The notes beneath the pieces were generated by a model. The model was not told where the DNA came from, did not search any database, and was given only the letters and a program-made list of their open reading frames with translations. A DNA stretch of 64,000 nt, taken from NCBI GenBank assembly GCA_017307735.1, contig JAFKGR010000021.1, positions 1 to 64,000 on the forward strand, read 5' to 3'. This document shows, piece by piece, positions 11,001 to 19,851 of the stretch (positions are counted from its first letter, which is position 1; each line of letters opens with the position of its first letter). A program made the translations under genes and the position numbers. The stretch comes from Chitinophagaceae bacterium (lineage in GTDB: Bacteria > Bacteroidota > Bacteroidia > Chitinophagales > Chitinophagaceae).

Positions 11001-11382
11001 TGTAGATGTCCAGCCATCCGTCATTATTAATATCAACAAGTTCGACACCGGTGCTCCACATACTATCCTGTTTCATCCCTGATCTGGCGGTAACATCTTC
11101 AAATTTAAAATTACCTTTATTCAGGTATAATTTATTTTCTCCCATGTTGGAAGTAAGTAAAACATCAGGTAAGCCATCATTATTCAAATCACCAATGGCA
11201 ACTCCGCCGCCGTTGTAGAAATTGCGGAAAAGAAATCCATTATTAATTTCCTGATCTTCCACATGGTTATTGAAGTCAATTCCTGAGTTATTAACCAATT
11301 CAAAAAGGGGCTGGGTTTTGTTATACTGGCAGGATATAAAAACTACGGAGAGGAGAAGGCCGGCAGGTATGAAACGATTCAT
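8032..11382 (-). CDS. FG-GAP/VCBS repeat lipoprotein with ASPIC/UnbV domain (CRTAC1-like), copy 1
   Basis: About 1116 residues. The start at 11382 gives MNRFIPAGLLLSVVFISC, a lipoprotein signal. The frame opens 11 codons earlier, without a signal-like sequence. The architecture matches its downstream neighbour: calcium-loop repeats (DLNNDGLPDVLL, DINNDGWLDIYI, DYDGDGDLDCFM), an ASPIC/UnbV block at about residues 510-580, and a second repeat set. The two are clear tandem paralogues. A terminator at 11537-11561 separates it from susD, and a TAAATTGTG box lies 29 bases before the start. It may therefore be transcribed independently of the SusC/D pair. Function is not established for this family in Bacteroidota. 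Confidence 0.85.
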   Translation of the reverse strand: MNRFIPAGLLLSVVFISCQYNKTQPLFELVNNSGIDFNNHVEDQEINNGFLFRNFYNGGGVAIGDLNNDGLPDVLLTSNMGENKLYLNKGNFKFEDVTARSGMKQDSMWSTGVELVDINNDGWLDIYICNSGNMSNGNRRNKLYINNHNVTFTESAAKYGLDIVGYTTQVSFFDYDGDGDLDCFMINNSPIPVNTLNNANRRDLPDSLWNVAPFLKGGGNHLYRNDNGHFTEVTQEAGIHTSLISFGLGVSVADIDGDGWPDIYVSNDSYERDYLYINQKNGTFKDETDDWIQHMSMSSMGADVADINNDGYPDIFTTDMFPENDFRLKTMGSFDNIDLFNSKLKSGFSYQYPRNCLQLNNGDGKFVEIANYSGVQATDWSWGALMFDADNDGYNDIYVCNGINRDVTNLDFMDFFADEVYQKMILTGKKKNVDEVLKKIPRTPLANKAFRNGGNLKFEDVSSSWGFTQPSFSNGAAYGDLNNDGTLDLVINNENGPAFVYKNNSRAINKNKFIGVFLKGTEKNTFAIGSNIKVFLKGQVLSREVIPSRGFQSSVDYKQIIGLGNSTKIDSMVIIWPDRTFSMFVNPPLDTVLVIQQPPKGQDYFSGNKVYPESNPLFERVSANFEKHIEDDNIDFYYERNIPEMLSKLGPKSAVGDVNGNGLQDIYIGGTKGHPGQIYIQTSFGTFEKKSEPAFNQFGDFEDAAVLFFDADKDGDLDLIVGAGGNSDPPLSRQMQLRLFKNDGKGNFTLDAGAFPQTGVNTGVIIAYDFNKDGSDDLFVGGRNYPREYGMNPSSFLFVNDGEGHFKDIARTENPDIAGIGMVTGATWTDLDGDGNKELVIVGEWMAPHIFSFRSGRFVEIKSNLNALSGWWQTVTSADVNGDGKPDLILGNIGENFYLRPDSSRPVKLWINDFNQNNNLDKILTYTVDGRDMPVFLKHEMEDEIPSIKKKNLRHEDYARSSMQELFTDKLIQTSIVKKFNFTSSIVAINLGNGNFSIQQLPLMVQLSSVNAVYPIDINHDGKIDIVTGGNLFDFVPQLERLDASFGDVLINNGKGNFYWVSQKKSGLHVLGQVRDLVGIDNRYGRYVLFLLNNNFPELFRLKNNESRLSHNSSSK

Positions 11383-11410
11383 CGGAGGGTTTTGAAGTGC
11401 CTTTAAAAAG

Positions 11411-11420
11411 CACAATTTAA
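11411..11420 (-). promoter_or_regulatory. TAAATTGTG box before the first FG-GAP gene
   Basis: Minus-strand TTAAATTGTG, 29 bases before the start at 11382. The same nine bases TAAATTGTG occur before both susC genes of the window. It resembles the Bacteroidota -7 box TAnnTTTG with one base missing. No clear TTTG -33 partner was seen. Confidence 0.35.
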
Positions 11421-11536
11421 ATTACTGCCGGAACTTCATCAAAAAAAACAATTCAAAATGAAATGAGCTTATAATGCATTTCCGGCCAAAAAACACTCTC
11501 TGGCGACAGTTGGTATTATCGCAAATTATAAAGCAA

Positions 11537-11561
11537 AAAAGACCGGAGATTCCGGTCTTTT
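11537..11561 (-). terminator. Intrinsic terminator after the first susC-susD pair
   Basis: AAAGACCGGA pairs perfectly with TCCGGTCTTT across a 3-base loop and is flanked by A and T runs, so it can work in either direction. It sits 36 bases past the susD stop and upstream of the FG-GAP genes. Confidence 0.7.
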
Positions 11562-11596
11562 GTAAGCTATTTAGAAATCATTAAATCCTTAAAAAA

Positions 11597-13279
11597 TTAA
11601 TATCCCGGGTTTTGAGACAGGTTTGGATTTGCTGCAAGCGCCTGACTTGGTACGGGAAATAATAAATACTTGGGGTCATCGGAAGGCTTATACTGCCAGA
11701 TTTTGTTGTAAACTCCAAACCGTTGCAAGTCCATTCTTCTACGACCTTCCCAATAAAACTCTCTGCCCCATTCGGCAAGCAGGGTATTGACATCATACAG
11801 GTTTGAAGGATTTACTAATGTGAGGTTTGGCAATGGGGCAGCCTTTCTTGCGGATCTCAAATCATTAACCATTGTCAGCGCTGAGGCATCACCCGCATTA
11901 ATTCTCAGTTTGGCTTCGGCGACCATCAAAACAACTTCCGGATACCTGATGAGCATATAATTGTTGTTTGCAGGTCCGCCATAAAAGTTGTAATCAGGAA
12001 CATATTTAATAACTCTAATTCCGGTGACTTCAAGGTTTGCCCCATTCTCTTTCATGTCGGGTGCAATAACGGGATCAAAGGCAAGTGGATTCCCTTTTCT
12101 GTCTTTTTGATTTACACTATCTTCATCAATCTGCTGGCCAATGAGGAATCCTGGCCTTATTCCCGAGGTCTCGGTAGATGTTATATTACTCGAATCTCTG
12201 CCTCCAAGCCTTGAATCAAGCAAAGTATCCTTGTTGTTTCCGGCCCCTACTCCGGTAAAGAAGCCGTTAACTCTGTTGGCATCTGAAGTTCCCGTAGTTG
12301 CTCCAAAACTGTTATAAAAATCACTTATTGTAGAAAATCCATTCCATCCTGCATTAGGTGCGAGTTTGTTCCAGCTATTGTAGTGGAGTGTCATATTCCA
12401 ACGGGTTTCTACCGGTAAATGGCCCGCACTTGCACCCCCGGTATTCACATATTGAAATATGGCTTCCTTTGAAGAGTGGTTATTGGGAGAAAAATTATCA
12501 AAATAATTCCGCTCGTATGAATAAGAACCTTTACTCATAATGGCTGTTCCAATTGTGACCACCTGTGCCATATCTGCCGGATCAAAAGTTGGATTTGCCC
12601 TGTTTACAAAAGTTCCTTTTTGCATTAAAGCTCGCATCAGCAATACATTGGCAGCATCCTTATTAAAGATATTATTATTGGTTCCAGAAAAATCCGGCAA
12701 GTCTGGAAGCGCAGCTGTGATCTCGCTAATAATAAAAGAGGCGGCCTCAACTCCAGATTTTACCTCAGGTGCAAGTAACAAATTATCTCCGGGATTTCTT
12801 ACAGGATACTGTCCGTATAAATCCAACAGGTAGAACAATGCATAAGCTCTAAGAACTTTTGCCTGGGCTGCCTGACCCGCATCCGGGCCAAAAGACAATA
12901 CGTTGGTTGCATCAAAATTCAGTTTATTCAATGCATTAAAAACGTTTAATACCTGAGAATGATCGGCATCCCATTTATGGCTGTGCAATACACGCCAAAC
13001 GCCGTTATCATCCCAGTCGCCTCCCCTTGTTGGTACCAGAGATTCATCTGCCGTATTCTCTTCCAGCGAGTAAAGCATATCCTGCCCCCCCCAGATACCA
13101 GCCATGTCAGAATAGGCACCATTCAACAAAAGCTGAGCGCCTGCAACGCCCAGGGAAGATGCTGCCTGAGATGTTGTTAAGGTACTGTTTAGTTTGCTAT
13201 CAAGTTTAGAACATCCCAAGCCTGATATCAAGGCGAAAAACATTAAAATGATATATTTAATATTACTGTAGGTTTTCAT
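11597..13279 (-). CDS. SusD/RagB outer-membrane glycan-binding lipoprotein
   Basis: 560 residues with a lipoprotein signal ending at GLGC (about residue 23), which predicts a surface lipoprotein that lids the SusC channel. Family marks are the TPR-rich N-terminal half, the C-terminal YPEVVLMVAEAKLRI helix, WEGRRRMDLQRFG, and the typical SusD end NPNLSQNPGY. It starts 21 bases after the susC stop on the same strand and ends in a strong terminator, so susC-susD form one operon. The ligand cannot be read from sequence. The divergent GH65/trehalase block suggests an alpha-glucoside, and the following FG-GAP genes may also serve it. Confidence 0.93.
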   Translation of the reverse strand: MKTYSNIKYIILMFFALISGLGCSKLDSKLNSTLTTSQAASSLGVAGAQLLLNGAYSDMAGIWGGQDMLYSLEENTADESLVPTRGGDWDDNGVWRVLHSHKWDADHSQVLNVFNALNKLNFDATNVLSFGPDAGQAAQAKVLRAYALFYLLDLYGQYPVRNPGDNLLLAPEVKSGVEAASFIISEITAALPDLPDFSGTNNNIFNKDAANVLLMRALMQKGTFVNRANPTFDPADMAQVVTIGTAIMSKGSYSYERNYFDNFSPNNHSSKEAIFQYVNTGGASAGHLPVETRWNMTLHYNSWNKLAPNAGWNGFSTISDFYNSFGATTGTSDANRVNGFFTGVGAGNNKDTLLDSRLGGRDSSNITSTETSGIRPGFLIGQQIDEDSVNQKDRKGNPLAFDPVIAPDMKENGANLEVTGIRVIKYVPDYNFYGGPANNNYMLIRYPEVVLMVAEAKLRINAGDASALTMVNDLRSARKAAPLPNLTLVNPSNLYDVNTLLAEWGREFYWEGRRRMDLQRFGVYNKIWQYKPSDDPKYLLFPVPSQALAANPNLSQNPGY

Positions 13280-13300
13280 ATTAAAAATGTATTAATTTTT

Positions 13301-16288
13301 TTATAAGGAAAAGTTTACTCCAAACGTAATGGCTCTTGGGGTCGGATAAGGCAGATAAGAAATGGATCTGGACGGATAACCATTGTTGGATTTATCAATA
13401 TTCACTTCCGGATCTCCTCCGCTGAATTTAGTCAACACGAACAGGTTAGTACCAGACACATAAACACTTATATTTTTAAAATACTGGCCGGCACTTCCAA
13501 TATCATAACGAATCGTAGCATTTCTCAACTTCCAATAGTTACCGCTTTCAAGGAAACGTGTACTTGCACCCACCGGACTGGAAGGCTTTTCCGCAGATTC
13601 ATACGCTTTTCTATCAATATTTCTTCCATTGGCAATTCCAGAAATATTCGTAACTGAAGTCGCTGTATTATTATAAATCAGATAATTGAATGAGCCACCA
13701 AAATTCAGATTCAGGGTCAATTTATCAAATCTCAGCACAGTACCAAATCCTGCCATGATCTTGGGATTGGGATTTCCAGCGGGTTCAGGGTTATCTCCAA
13801 TAATCTGATTTCCATCCTGATCAAAACCTTTGAATGGTTTAAGATACCATTCATTAACCGGGAATCCATTTTCAATAACCTGAGATAATGCTCCGGAAAC
13901 TCCTTGTCCGGTTATCTGCCCGGTAATAATTTGAAGAGGTAGCCCTGTTTCAGAATTGTTGAATTTACTAATATCGTTTTTGTTATACGCCAGATTACCG
14001 GTTACATCCCATGAGAAATTATCCTTTTGCAATATGGTTGCCCCCAATGCCACTTCAAAACCTTTGTTTGCCAAAATTGCATTAGGCAGGTTTACCCAAG
14101 CTGTTGCTGACGGTGCAGGTTGAATTGCCACTGTTGAAAAAAGAATATCTGAGGTCCTTTTGCTATAATAATCCAAAGAACCAAATATCCTGCCTTTGGC
14201 AAAAGCAAAGTCTAATCCAATATCAATCTGCTTTGTACGCTCCCATTTCAGATCAGGGTTTTTTACGTTGATCTGGCCAACCACATTGAATGGCCCCATA
14301 GCGACCTGTTCAACTCCGGAGCCAGCCGGAAATTCCTGGTTACCTGTAATCCCCCATGATGCTCTCAAGCCAAGGCTGTTCACAAATTCAATATCTTTCA
14401 TAAAATCCTCATTGGAAATTTGCCATTTTGCAGCAACTGACGGGAAATAACCATATTTATTGTTAGTTCCAAATTTATTGGATCCATCTGCCCTGAAAGT
14501 ACCTGTCAGATAATATTTACTTTCATAGTTGAGAGTGGCCCGACCAAAAAACGATTGCAGTTCTGAACTTGGGTTCTTGTTACTGTTGAAGGGGTTTTGA
14601 ACCTGGGCATCACCCATAAAATCAGTGTATTTATAAGGTACCCTGTTATTATAATCTGTATTAAAATTAAACCCCTGCGCGTAAATACTGTTATTGGAAA
14701 AATCAGTCTTGAAATATTCATATCCCACCAATGCATTAATACTCAATTTGCTATTGATATTTCCATTGTAATTTAAAGTATGATCAAATGTCTCGGAGTT
14801 CAACAGGGCGTTTGCAACCTGGGCATTTCCAACCCCTGAAATTTGTGGAAATCCCGGAATCCACCCTTCAATATTTTGATCGCGACTACCGGTTTCGTGG
14901 TTGATACCGTAAAGGAATTTATACTGCAAGTTCGGCAGAATGCTATAAGAAGCAGAAATATGTCCGAGAAAAGCATTTACACTCGTTTGATCATCATAGG
15001 CTTCAATCATTCCCAACGGGTTATTAGAACCGCTACTTGGAAAATTATAAGCTCCATTGGTCATTAACGGGAAAGTAGGGTTCCACCATAATGCTGCTGA
15101 AATTATATTTCCTCCTGACCCGGATGAATTGGCAACAGGCGAAAGTTGTTCTCCAAAGTTGCCGACAATAGCTGAAAATTCGATATTCAGTTTTTTATCT
15201 ATAAAACTGTACTGTCCATTAAAAGTTCCTATGTATTTGTCCAACCTTGATTTCTTTAAAAATCCCATATTCTTCGAACCCAGGAAAGACGTTCTGAAAC
15301 TTCCATTGTCGTTACCCCCGCTTAATGCAAGGCTATAATTCTGAGATAGCTTATTTTCAGTAATTGCACTGAGAGCATCTGTACTAACTCCTCCATCCAA
15401 TGTGCTCGGCAAACTGTATTTTGCCAGTGCTGTCTTATACTCGCCGGTTGTTAACACATCAAACTTTCTCATGTACCCGGCAAACACACCGACACTTGCT
15501 CCTACATCGACTCTCATCGGCCCGCGTGCACCCTTTTTGGTAGTAATAAAAATTACTCCATTGGCGCCCCTTGACCCGTAGATAGCAGTACCTGATGCAT
15601 CCTTTTGAACATCCACTTGCTGGATAGAATTCGGATCAATAAAAATCAAGGGATCCGAACTTGGTGTAGAACCAAAGGTGTTCCCAATATTGGGCCTGGC
15701 TGTACCACCATCCAAAGGAACTCCATCAACTACATACAATGGATTGTTTCCAGCACGGATAGAAGAAGTACCCCGTATCTGAACTGTTTGGGCAACACCA
15801 GGTTGGCCACTGGTACTCGTTACTTCGAGACCCGGGACTTTGTTTTGAAGCAATTGATCAGGGGAATTAATTACTCCCTGGTTAAAATTCTTTACGGTAA
15901 TGGAAGACACTGCACCCGTAAGGTCTTTTTTCTGGGCAGTTCCATATCCAATACTGACTACCACATTTTCCAATGTTTCACCTGCACCTGCCAATACCAA
16001 TACTATTGTTACACTTGTCTTACCGGTAATGCTTACCGTTTGGGTAGAATATCCAACAAAACTGATTTGTAGCGCTTTGGCATTACCAGGAACATTTATT
16101 GAAAAAGTTCCGTCAGTATTTGTGGTTACCCCAATTTTACTTCCCTCAACTACAACCGACGCACCGGCCAAAGGGGTGCCCGTATTTGAAGTAACAGTTC
16201 CTGTAATTACTCTTTGCTGGGCTGAAGCTTGCAGAAAGCAAAGTAGAATAAGAATCCCGCTGAGCAGAATTGCTTTTTTCATATACAA
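13301..16288 (-). CDS. SusC/RagA TonB-dependent outer-membrane transporter
   Basis: 995 residues. A signal peptide (cleaved near SAQQR) is followed by a carboxypeptidase-regulatory-like beta-sandwich (about 25-105). Next comes the SusC-type plug (KKDLTGAVSSI, LYVVDGVPLDGG, ASGTAIYGSRGANGVIFITTK, about 115-250), then a 22-strand barrel ending in a typical aromatic C-terminus (FGVNFSL). There is no N-terminal STN signalling domain, so it is not expected to signal to an anti-sigma factor. ATG at 16288 or 16282 are both possible. It is divergently transcribed from the GH65 gene with about 200 bases between, so shared control with the trehalose block is plausible. Confidence 0.93.
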   Translation of the reverse strand: MYMKKAILLSGILILLCFLQASAQQRVITGTVTSNTGTPLAGASVVVEGSKIGVTTNTDGTFSINVPGNAKALQISFVGYSTQTVSITGKTSVTIVLVLAGAGETLENVVVSIGYGTAQKKDLTGAVSSITVKNFNQGVINSPDQLLQNKVPGLEVTSTSGQPGVAQTVQIRGTSSIRAGNNPLYVVDGVPLDGGTARPNIGNTFGSTPSSDPLIFIDPNSIQQVDVQKDASGTAIYGSRGANGVIFITTKKGARGPMRVDVGASVGVFAGYMRKFDVLTTGEYKTALAKYSLPSTLDGGVSTDALSAITENKLSQNYSLALSGGNDNGSFRTSFLGSKNMGFLKKSRLDKYIGTFNGQYSFIDKKLNIEFSAIVGNFGEQLSPVANSSGSGGNIISAALWWNPTFPLMTNGAYNFPSSGSNNPLGMIEAYDDQTSVNAFLGHISASYSILPNLQYKFLYGINHETGSRDQNIEGWIPGFPQISGVGNAQVANALLNSETFDHTLNYNGNINSKLSINALVGYEYFKTDFSNNSIYAQGFNFNTDYNNRVPYKYTDFMGDAQVQNPFNSNKNPSSELQSFFGRATLNYESKYYLTGTFRADGSNKFGTNNKYGYFPSVAAKWQISNEDFMKDIEFVNSLGLRASWGITGNQEFPAGSGVEQVAMGPFNVVGQINVKNPDLKWERTKQIDIGLDFAFAKGRIFGSLDYYSKRTSDILFSTVAIQPAPSATAWVNLPNAILANKGFEVALGATILQKDNFSWDVTGNLAYNKNDISKFNNSETGLPLQIITGQITGQGVSGALSQVIENGFPVNEWYLKPFKGFDQDGNQIIGDNPEPAGNPNPKIMAGFGTVLRFDKLTLNLNFGGSFNYLIYNNTATSVTNISGIANGRNIDRKAYESAEKPSSPVGASTRFLESGNYWKLRNATIRYDIGSAGQYFKNISVYVSGTNLFVLTKFSGGDPEVNIDKSNNGYPSRSISYLPYPTPRAITFGVNFSL

Positions 16289-16318
16289 GTATTAAATAAG
16301 TGTTAATAAAAATTGATG

Positions 16319-16328
16319 CACAATTTAG
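16319..16328 (-). promoter_or_regulatory. TAAATTGTG box before the first susC
   Basis: Minus-strand CTAAATTGTG lies about 31 bases before the start at 16288. A TTTG lies 19 bases further upstream, the usual spacing for a Bacteroidota -33/-7 pair. The same box occurs before the second susC and before the first FG-GAP gene. Confidence 0.4.
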
Positions 16329-16435
16329 ATAATCCATTGATATAACCAAAAAAATATTTTATTTTCTTTAACGATATCTGTTAAAGGGTGCCCCCGTTAT
16401 CATACCTGATTTCAGGCAATTCTATTAAATTCAGG

Positions 16436-16464
16436 TTGACTTATAAATCATAACCGTAATTTAG
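16436..16464 (+). promoter_or_regulatory. Candidate promoter of the GH65 gene
   Basis: TTG (16436-16438), an 18-base gap, then TAATTTAG (16457-16464), close to the Bacteroidota TTTG/TAnnTTTG pattern. This would give a 5' leader of about 20 bases before ATG at 16491. Confidence 0.35.
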
Positions 16465-16490
16465 CTTTTTAACTTTTCATACACACTCGA

Positions 16491-18536
16491 ATGAAAAAAA
16501 AAATTCTTTTTGCCGGGCTCATCCTGACTTCCTTCCTTCCCGTAAACCGTATTTATCCCCAAAATATTGATCCGTGGAAAATCACCGCAATGCCTGTGGA
16601 CCCAACAAACTATTATGGAGTTACTGTTGCAAATGGTCAGATAGGTATTATCAGCAGTCCGGAAATATTTAAGGTCAAAGAGGTAGTGCTGGCAGGGGCT
16701 TACGATTTGTATGGGCGCGGGATGGTGAGTAACTTCCTGAAAAATTTTAATCTTTTGGATATGTACCTCGCTGTGGATGGCAAAAGATTGAAAAATGGCG
16801 ATGTCAGCAATTTGAAACAAGTGCTCGATATGCGACACGGCAGTTTTACAACCACCTTTGATTACAAGGATATCGCCTCCTTTTCTTATACTTATTATGC
16901 ATTGCGTCAGCTACCGTTTTGTGTTTTAATGGATATTCACGTATCCGCTAAAAAAACAATCTCAATAGAAGCAGCAAGTGTAATGGAAACTCCGGATGCC
17001 CTGAAAGATGTTGAAAATTACTTCAATCAAATTGACAGGCCTCATGCACTGATCAGCCTTCTGACGTCTTCTGCCAAAAGTCCTACCGGAAAGTTGCTGA
17101 TGAGCGCAAGCAATTCTTTTGTTTTTGATGAGCCCTTGAAAAATCAACCGGAAATAATTCATGAAATGTGGGACAATAATATGCACCTGATGAAATTCAC
17201 AAAAAAACTTTCCCAATCAGAAAATTACAGGTTTGGTATTGTTGGCGCCACTCTTTCTTCAGCAAATTATTCCGACCCGCTAAATGAATCGCAACGGCTG
17301 GCCATTTTTGCAAGGCTTCAGGGATTGGACACCTTAATTGCAATGCACAACAAAACCTGGGACAACCTGTGGAGCAGCGATATTATTATTACAGGAGATC
17401 CTCAAAGCCAACAGGACATACACAATATGATGTATCACCTTTATTCTTTTGTAAGAGAGGGAAGTGATAATAGCATGTCTCCCATGGGTCTCAGCGGGCT
17501 TGGATACAATGGACATGTTTTTTGGGATTCAGAAATCTGGATGTATCCGGCCATATTACTTCTCAATCCGGCGCTGGCAAAAAGTATGATAGAATATCGT
17601 TTCAACAAATTAGAAGAAGCCAAACGCAACGCTTATGCACAGGGATACAAAGGGGCCATGTATCCGTGGGAAAGTGCAGCCAGCGGAGCTGAAGAGACTC
17701 CGGTGTGGGCGCTGAGCGGGCCTTTTGAGCATCACATTACCGCAGATGTGGCACTGGCAGCATGGAACTATTATTGTGTAACCCAGGACAAAAATTGGTT
17801 GAGAGAAAAAGGATGGGCTATTTTAAAAGCCACAGCAGATTTCTGGACCAGCCGCGTAGAACGCAATGGCCGGGGGCATTTTGACATCAACAATGTTGTT
17901 GCTGCAGATGAATGGGCTGAAAATGTCGATAATGATGCTTTTACCAATGCTGCGGCCAGGGCAAATTTAATTTGTGCATCAGAGGCAGCGAAAATATTGG
18001 GTGAAAATGCAGATCCTGATTGGAAGAATGTGGCTGATAACATTCCCATATTAAAAATGGCAGATGGAGTGACGAAAGAACATGCAACCTATAATGGAGA
18101 AGGAATCAAACAGGCAGATGTCAATCTGCTTGCCTATCCGTTGCATGAGATTACAGATCCTGCACAAATAAAAAAAGATTTGGATTATTACTCCTCGCGC
18201 GTCCCCAATGAAGGTACCCCGGCAATGACACAGGCAATTTTCGCATTGCTTTATTCAAGGCTTGGAGATAAAGAAAAAGCATGGCATTTTTTTACCGACG
18301 CCTACAGACCCAACCTGCTTCCTCCTTTTAACGTAATCGCTGAAACCAAAGGAGGTACCAATCCCTATTTTGCCACGGGAGCCGGGGGTGTGTTGCAGGC
18401 CGTACTTAATGGTTTTGGAGGGCTGGAAATTACCCCTGAAGGTATCAAGACTGTAAAATCAACTTTGCCAAAAGGATGGAAAACCCTGATATTAAAAGGT
18501 ATAGGCCCCGGCAAAAAAACATTTATAATTAAATAA
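16491..18536 (+). CDS. Glycoside hydrolase family 65 enzyme (trehalase/kojibiose-type alpha-glucosidase or phosphorylase), exported
   Basis: 681 residues with an N-terminal signal peptide and no lipobox, so probably periplasmic. GH65 marks: a beta-sandwich N-terminal domain, then an (alpha/alpha)6 barrel with GHVFWDSEIWMYP (about 340), YPWESAASGAEE (about 390) and EHHITADVALAAWNYY. The block ADEWAENVDNDAFTN (about 470) holds the expected general-acid Glu. Family members act on alpha-linked glucose disaccharides such as trehalose, maltose or kojibiose, by hydrolysis or phosphorolysis. A secreted form next to a GH37 trehalase favours hydrolysis of an imported disaccharide, but this is inference. 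It is the first gene of a plus-strand run, with MFS following after 49 bases. Confidence 0.82.
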   Translation: MKKKILFAGLILTSFLPVNRIYPQNIDPWKITAMPVDPTNYYGVTVANGQIGIISSPEIFKVKEVVLAGAYDLYGRGMVSNFLKNFNLLDMYLAVDGKRLKNGDVSNLKQVLDMRHGSFTTTFDYKDIASFSYTYYALRQLPFCVLMDIHVSAKKTISIEAASVMETPDALKDVENYFNQIDRPHALISLLTSSAKSPTGKLLMSASNSFVFDEPLKNQPEIIHEMWDNNMHLMKFTKKLSQSENYRFGIVGATLSSANYSDPLNESQRLAIFARLQGLDTLIAMHNKTWDNLWSSDIIITGDPQSQQDIHNMMYHLYSFVREGSDNSMSPMGLSGLGYNGHVFWDSEIWMYPAILLLNPALAKSMIEYRFNKLEEAKRNAYAQGYKGAMYPWESAASGAEETPVWALSGPFEHHITADVALAAWNYYCVTQDKNWLREKGWAILKATADFWTSRVERNGRGHFDINNVVAADEWAENVDNDAFTNAAARANLICASEAAKILGENADPDWKNVADNIPILKMADGVTKEHATYNGEGIKQADVNLLAYPLHEITDPAQIKKDLDYYSSRVPNEGTPAMTQAIFALLYSRLGDKEKAWHFFTDAYRPNLLPPFNVIAETKGGTNPYFATGAGGVLQAVLNGFGGLEITPEGIKTVKSTLPKGWKTLILKGIGPGKKTFIIK

Positions 18537-18585
18537 ATACCTTTTCTCTTTCTCATCCAATTATTCGCGTATATACAATACCGTT

Positions 18586-19845
18586 ATGTATAAAACCAGA
18601 ATTAAAATTTCACTTTTTCTCAATTATTTTGTGTTTGCCATCTTGTTAAACAGTGTTGGGACTGTTATCCTTCAGGTGCAAAATAATTTTGACATTTCAA
18701 AAGGGTCTGCCAGCACACTCGAAGCCTTTAAAGATCTGAGCATTGCCATTACCTCTTTTTTGATTGCTTCGCAGGTGGCAAAAATCGGATATAAACGAAC
18801 TATGTTAATTGCCCTTGGCCTTGTGTCAGTGGTTTGCCTTGCTCTGCCCGAATTGAGAAACTTCACCGGCACAAAGTTACTTTTCGCCAGTGCCGGTATT
18901 GGGTTTGCATTGGTCAAAGTAACCGTTTATTCAACGATAACCTTAGTTACAAACGACAAAAAAGAACATTTGAGTCTCATGAATTTTCTTGAGTCCTTTT
19001 TTATGGTTGGAATCCTTTGCGGATATTTTCTATTCGGATATTTCGTAGATGATAGCCATCCCAGATACACCGGATGGTTCAATGTATATTATATTCTGGG
19101 AGGCCTGGCGCTCCTTGCCTTCCTGTTACTATTGTCAACAAGGATAGACGAATCGTCAATCCAAAATGCCGAAAAAGGAAAAAGTTCGACAGAAGATTTT
19201 GCCAACATGCTTAGACTTATTCTTACTCCGCTTGTACTTGTTTTCATCTTTAGCGCCTTTTTTTACGTGTTGATTGAACAGAGTATAATGAGCTGGTTGC
19301 CTACATTCAACAAAGATGTATTAAAACTATCTACCAGCCTGAGTATTCAAATGGCCAGCATCCTTTCGGTATCCATTGCTCTTGGCAGGTTCCTGGCGGG
19401 GATGGTATTAAAAAAAATCGACTGGCTTTATGTTTTATTATTTTGCCTCGCTGCTGCTGCAGCAGTAGTACTGATAACCGTTCCACTCACCAAAAATATT
19501 TCAGGCATACCAATAAATAGTCTGGCAGACGTTCCGTTGGTTGCATTTCTTTTTCCCTTAATAGGTTTATTTCTGGCACCCATTTATCCGGCTATCAATT
19601 CCGTAATACTTAGCAATCTGCCTGCCCATAAACATCCGGCCATGTCTGGGCTGATCGTCGTTTTCTCCGCATTGGGAGGCACAACCGGTTCCATCATCAC
19701 AGGTCATATCTTCGGTGCCTATGGCGGCCAAACGGCCTTTTATCTTTCTTTAGTTCCTATAAGTGTAATGGTAGTGCTTCTCCTCCTTTTTAAAAAATTG
19801 CAATCCGTGAAAAAAACAATTTCAGACCAAAGTACCCTAACATAA
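18586..19845 (+). CDS. MFS sugar transporter (FHS-like)
   Basis: 419 residues, about 12 membrane segments, with a central cytoplasmic loop around residues 190-205 rich in Ser/Glu/Lys. The MFS loop 2-3 motif is only partly preserved (KIGYKRTML). The layout, length and neighbours fit an inner-membrane sugar or disaccharide importer. It is followed after 6 bases by the cytoplasmic trehalase, which suggests that intact trehalose (or another disaccharide) is carried across the inner membrane for hydrolysis. The substrate is inferred from context only. Confidence 0.8.
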   Translation: MYKTRIKISLFLNYFVFAILLNSVGTVILQVQNNFDISKGSASTLEAFKDLSIAITSFLIASQVAKIGYKRTMLIALGLVSVVCLALPELRNFTGTKLLFASAGIGFALVKVTVYSTITLVTNDKKEHLSLMNFLESFFMVGILCGYFLFGYFVDDSHPRYTGWFNVYYILGGLALLAFLLLLSTRIDESSIQNAEKGKSSTEDFANMLRLILTPLVLVFIFSAFFYVLIEQSIMSWLPTFNKDVLKLSTSLSIQMASILSVSIALGRFLAGMVLKKIDWLYVLLFCLAAAAAVVLITVPLTKNISGIPINSLADVPLVAFLFPLIGLFLAPIYPAINSVILSNLPAHKHPAMSGLIVVFSALGGTTGSIITGHIFGAYGGQTAFYLSLVPISVMVVLLLLFKKLQSVKKTISDQSTLT

Positions 19846-19851
19846 AAAAGA

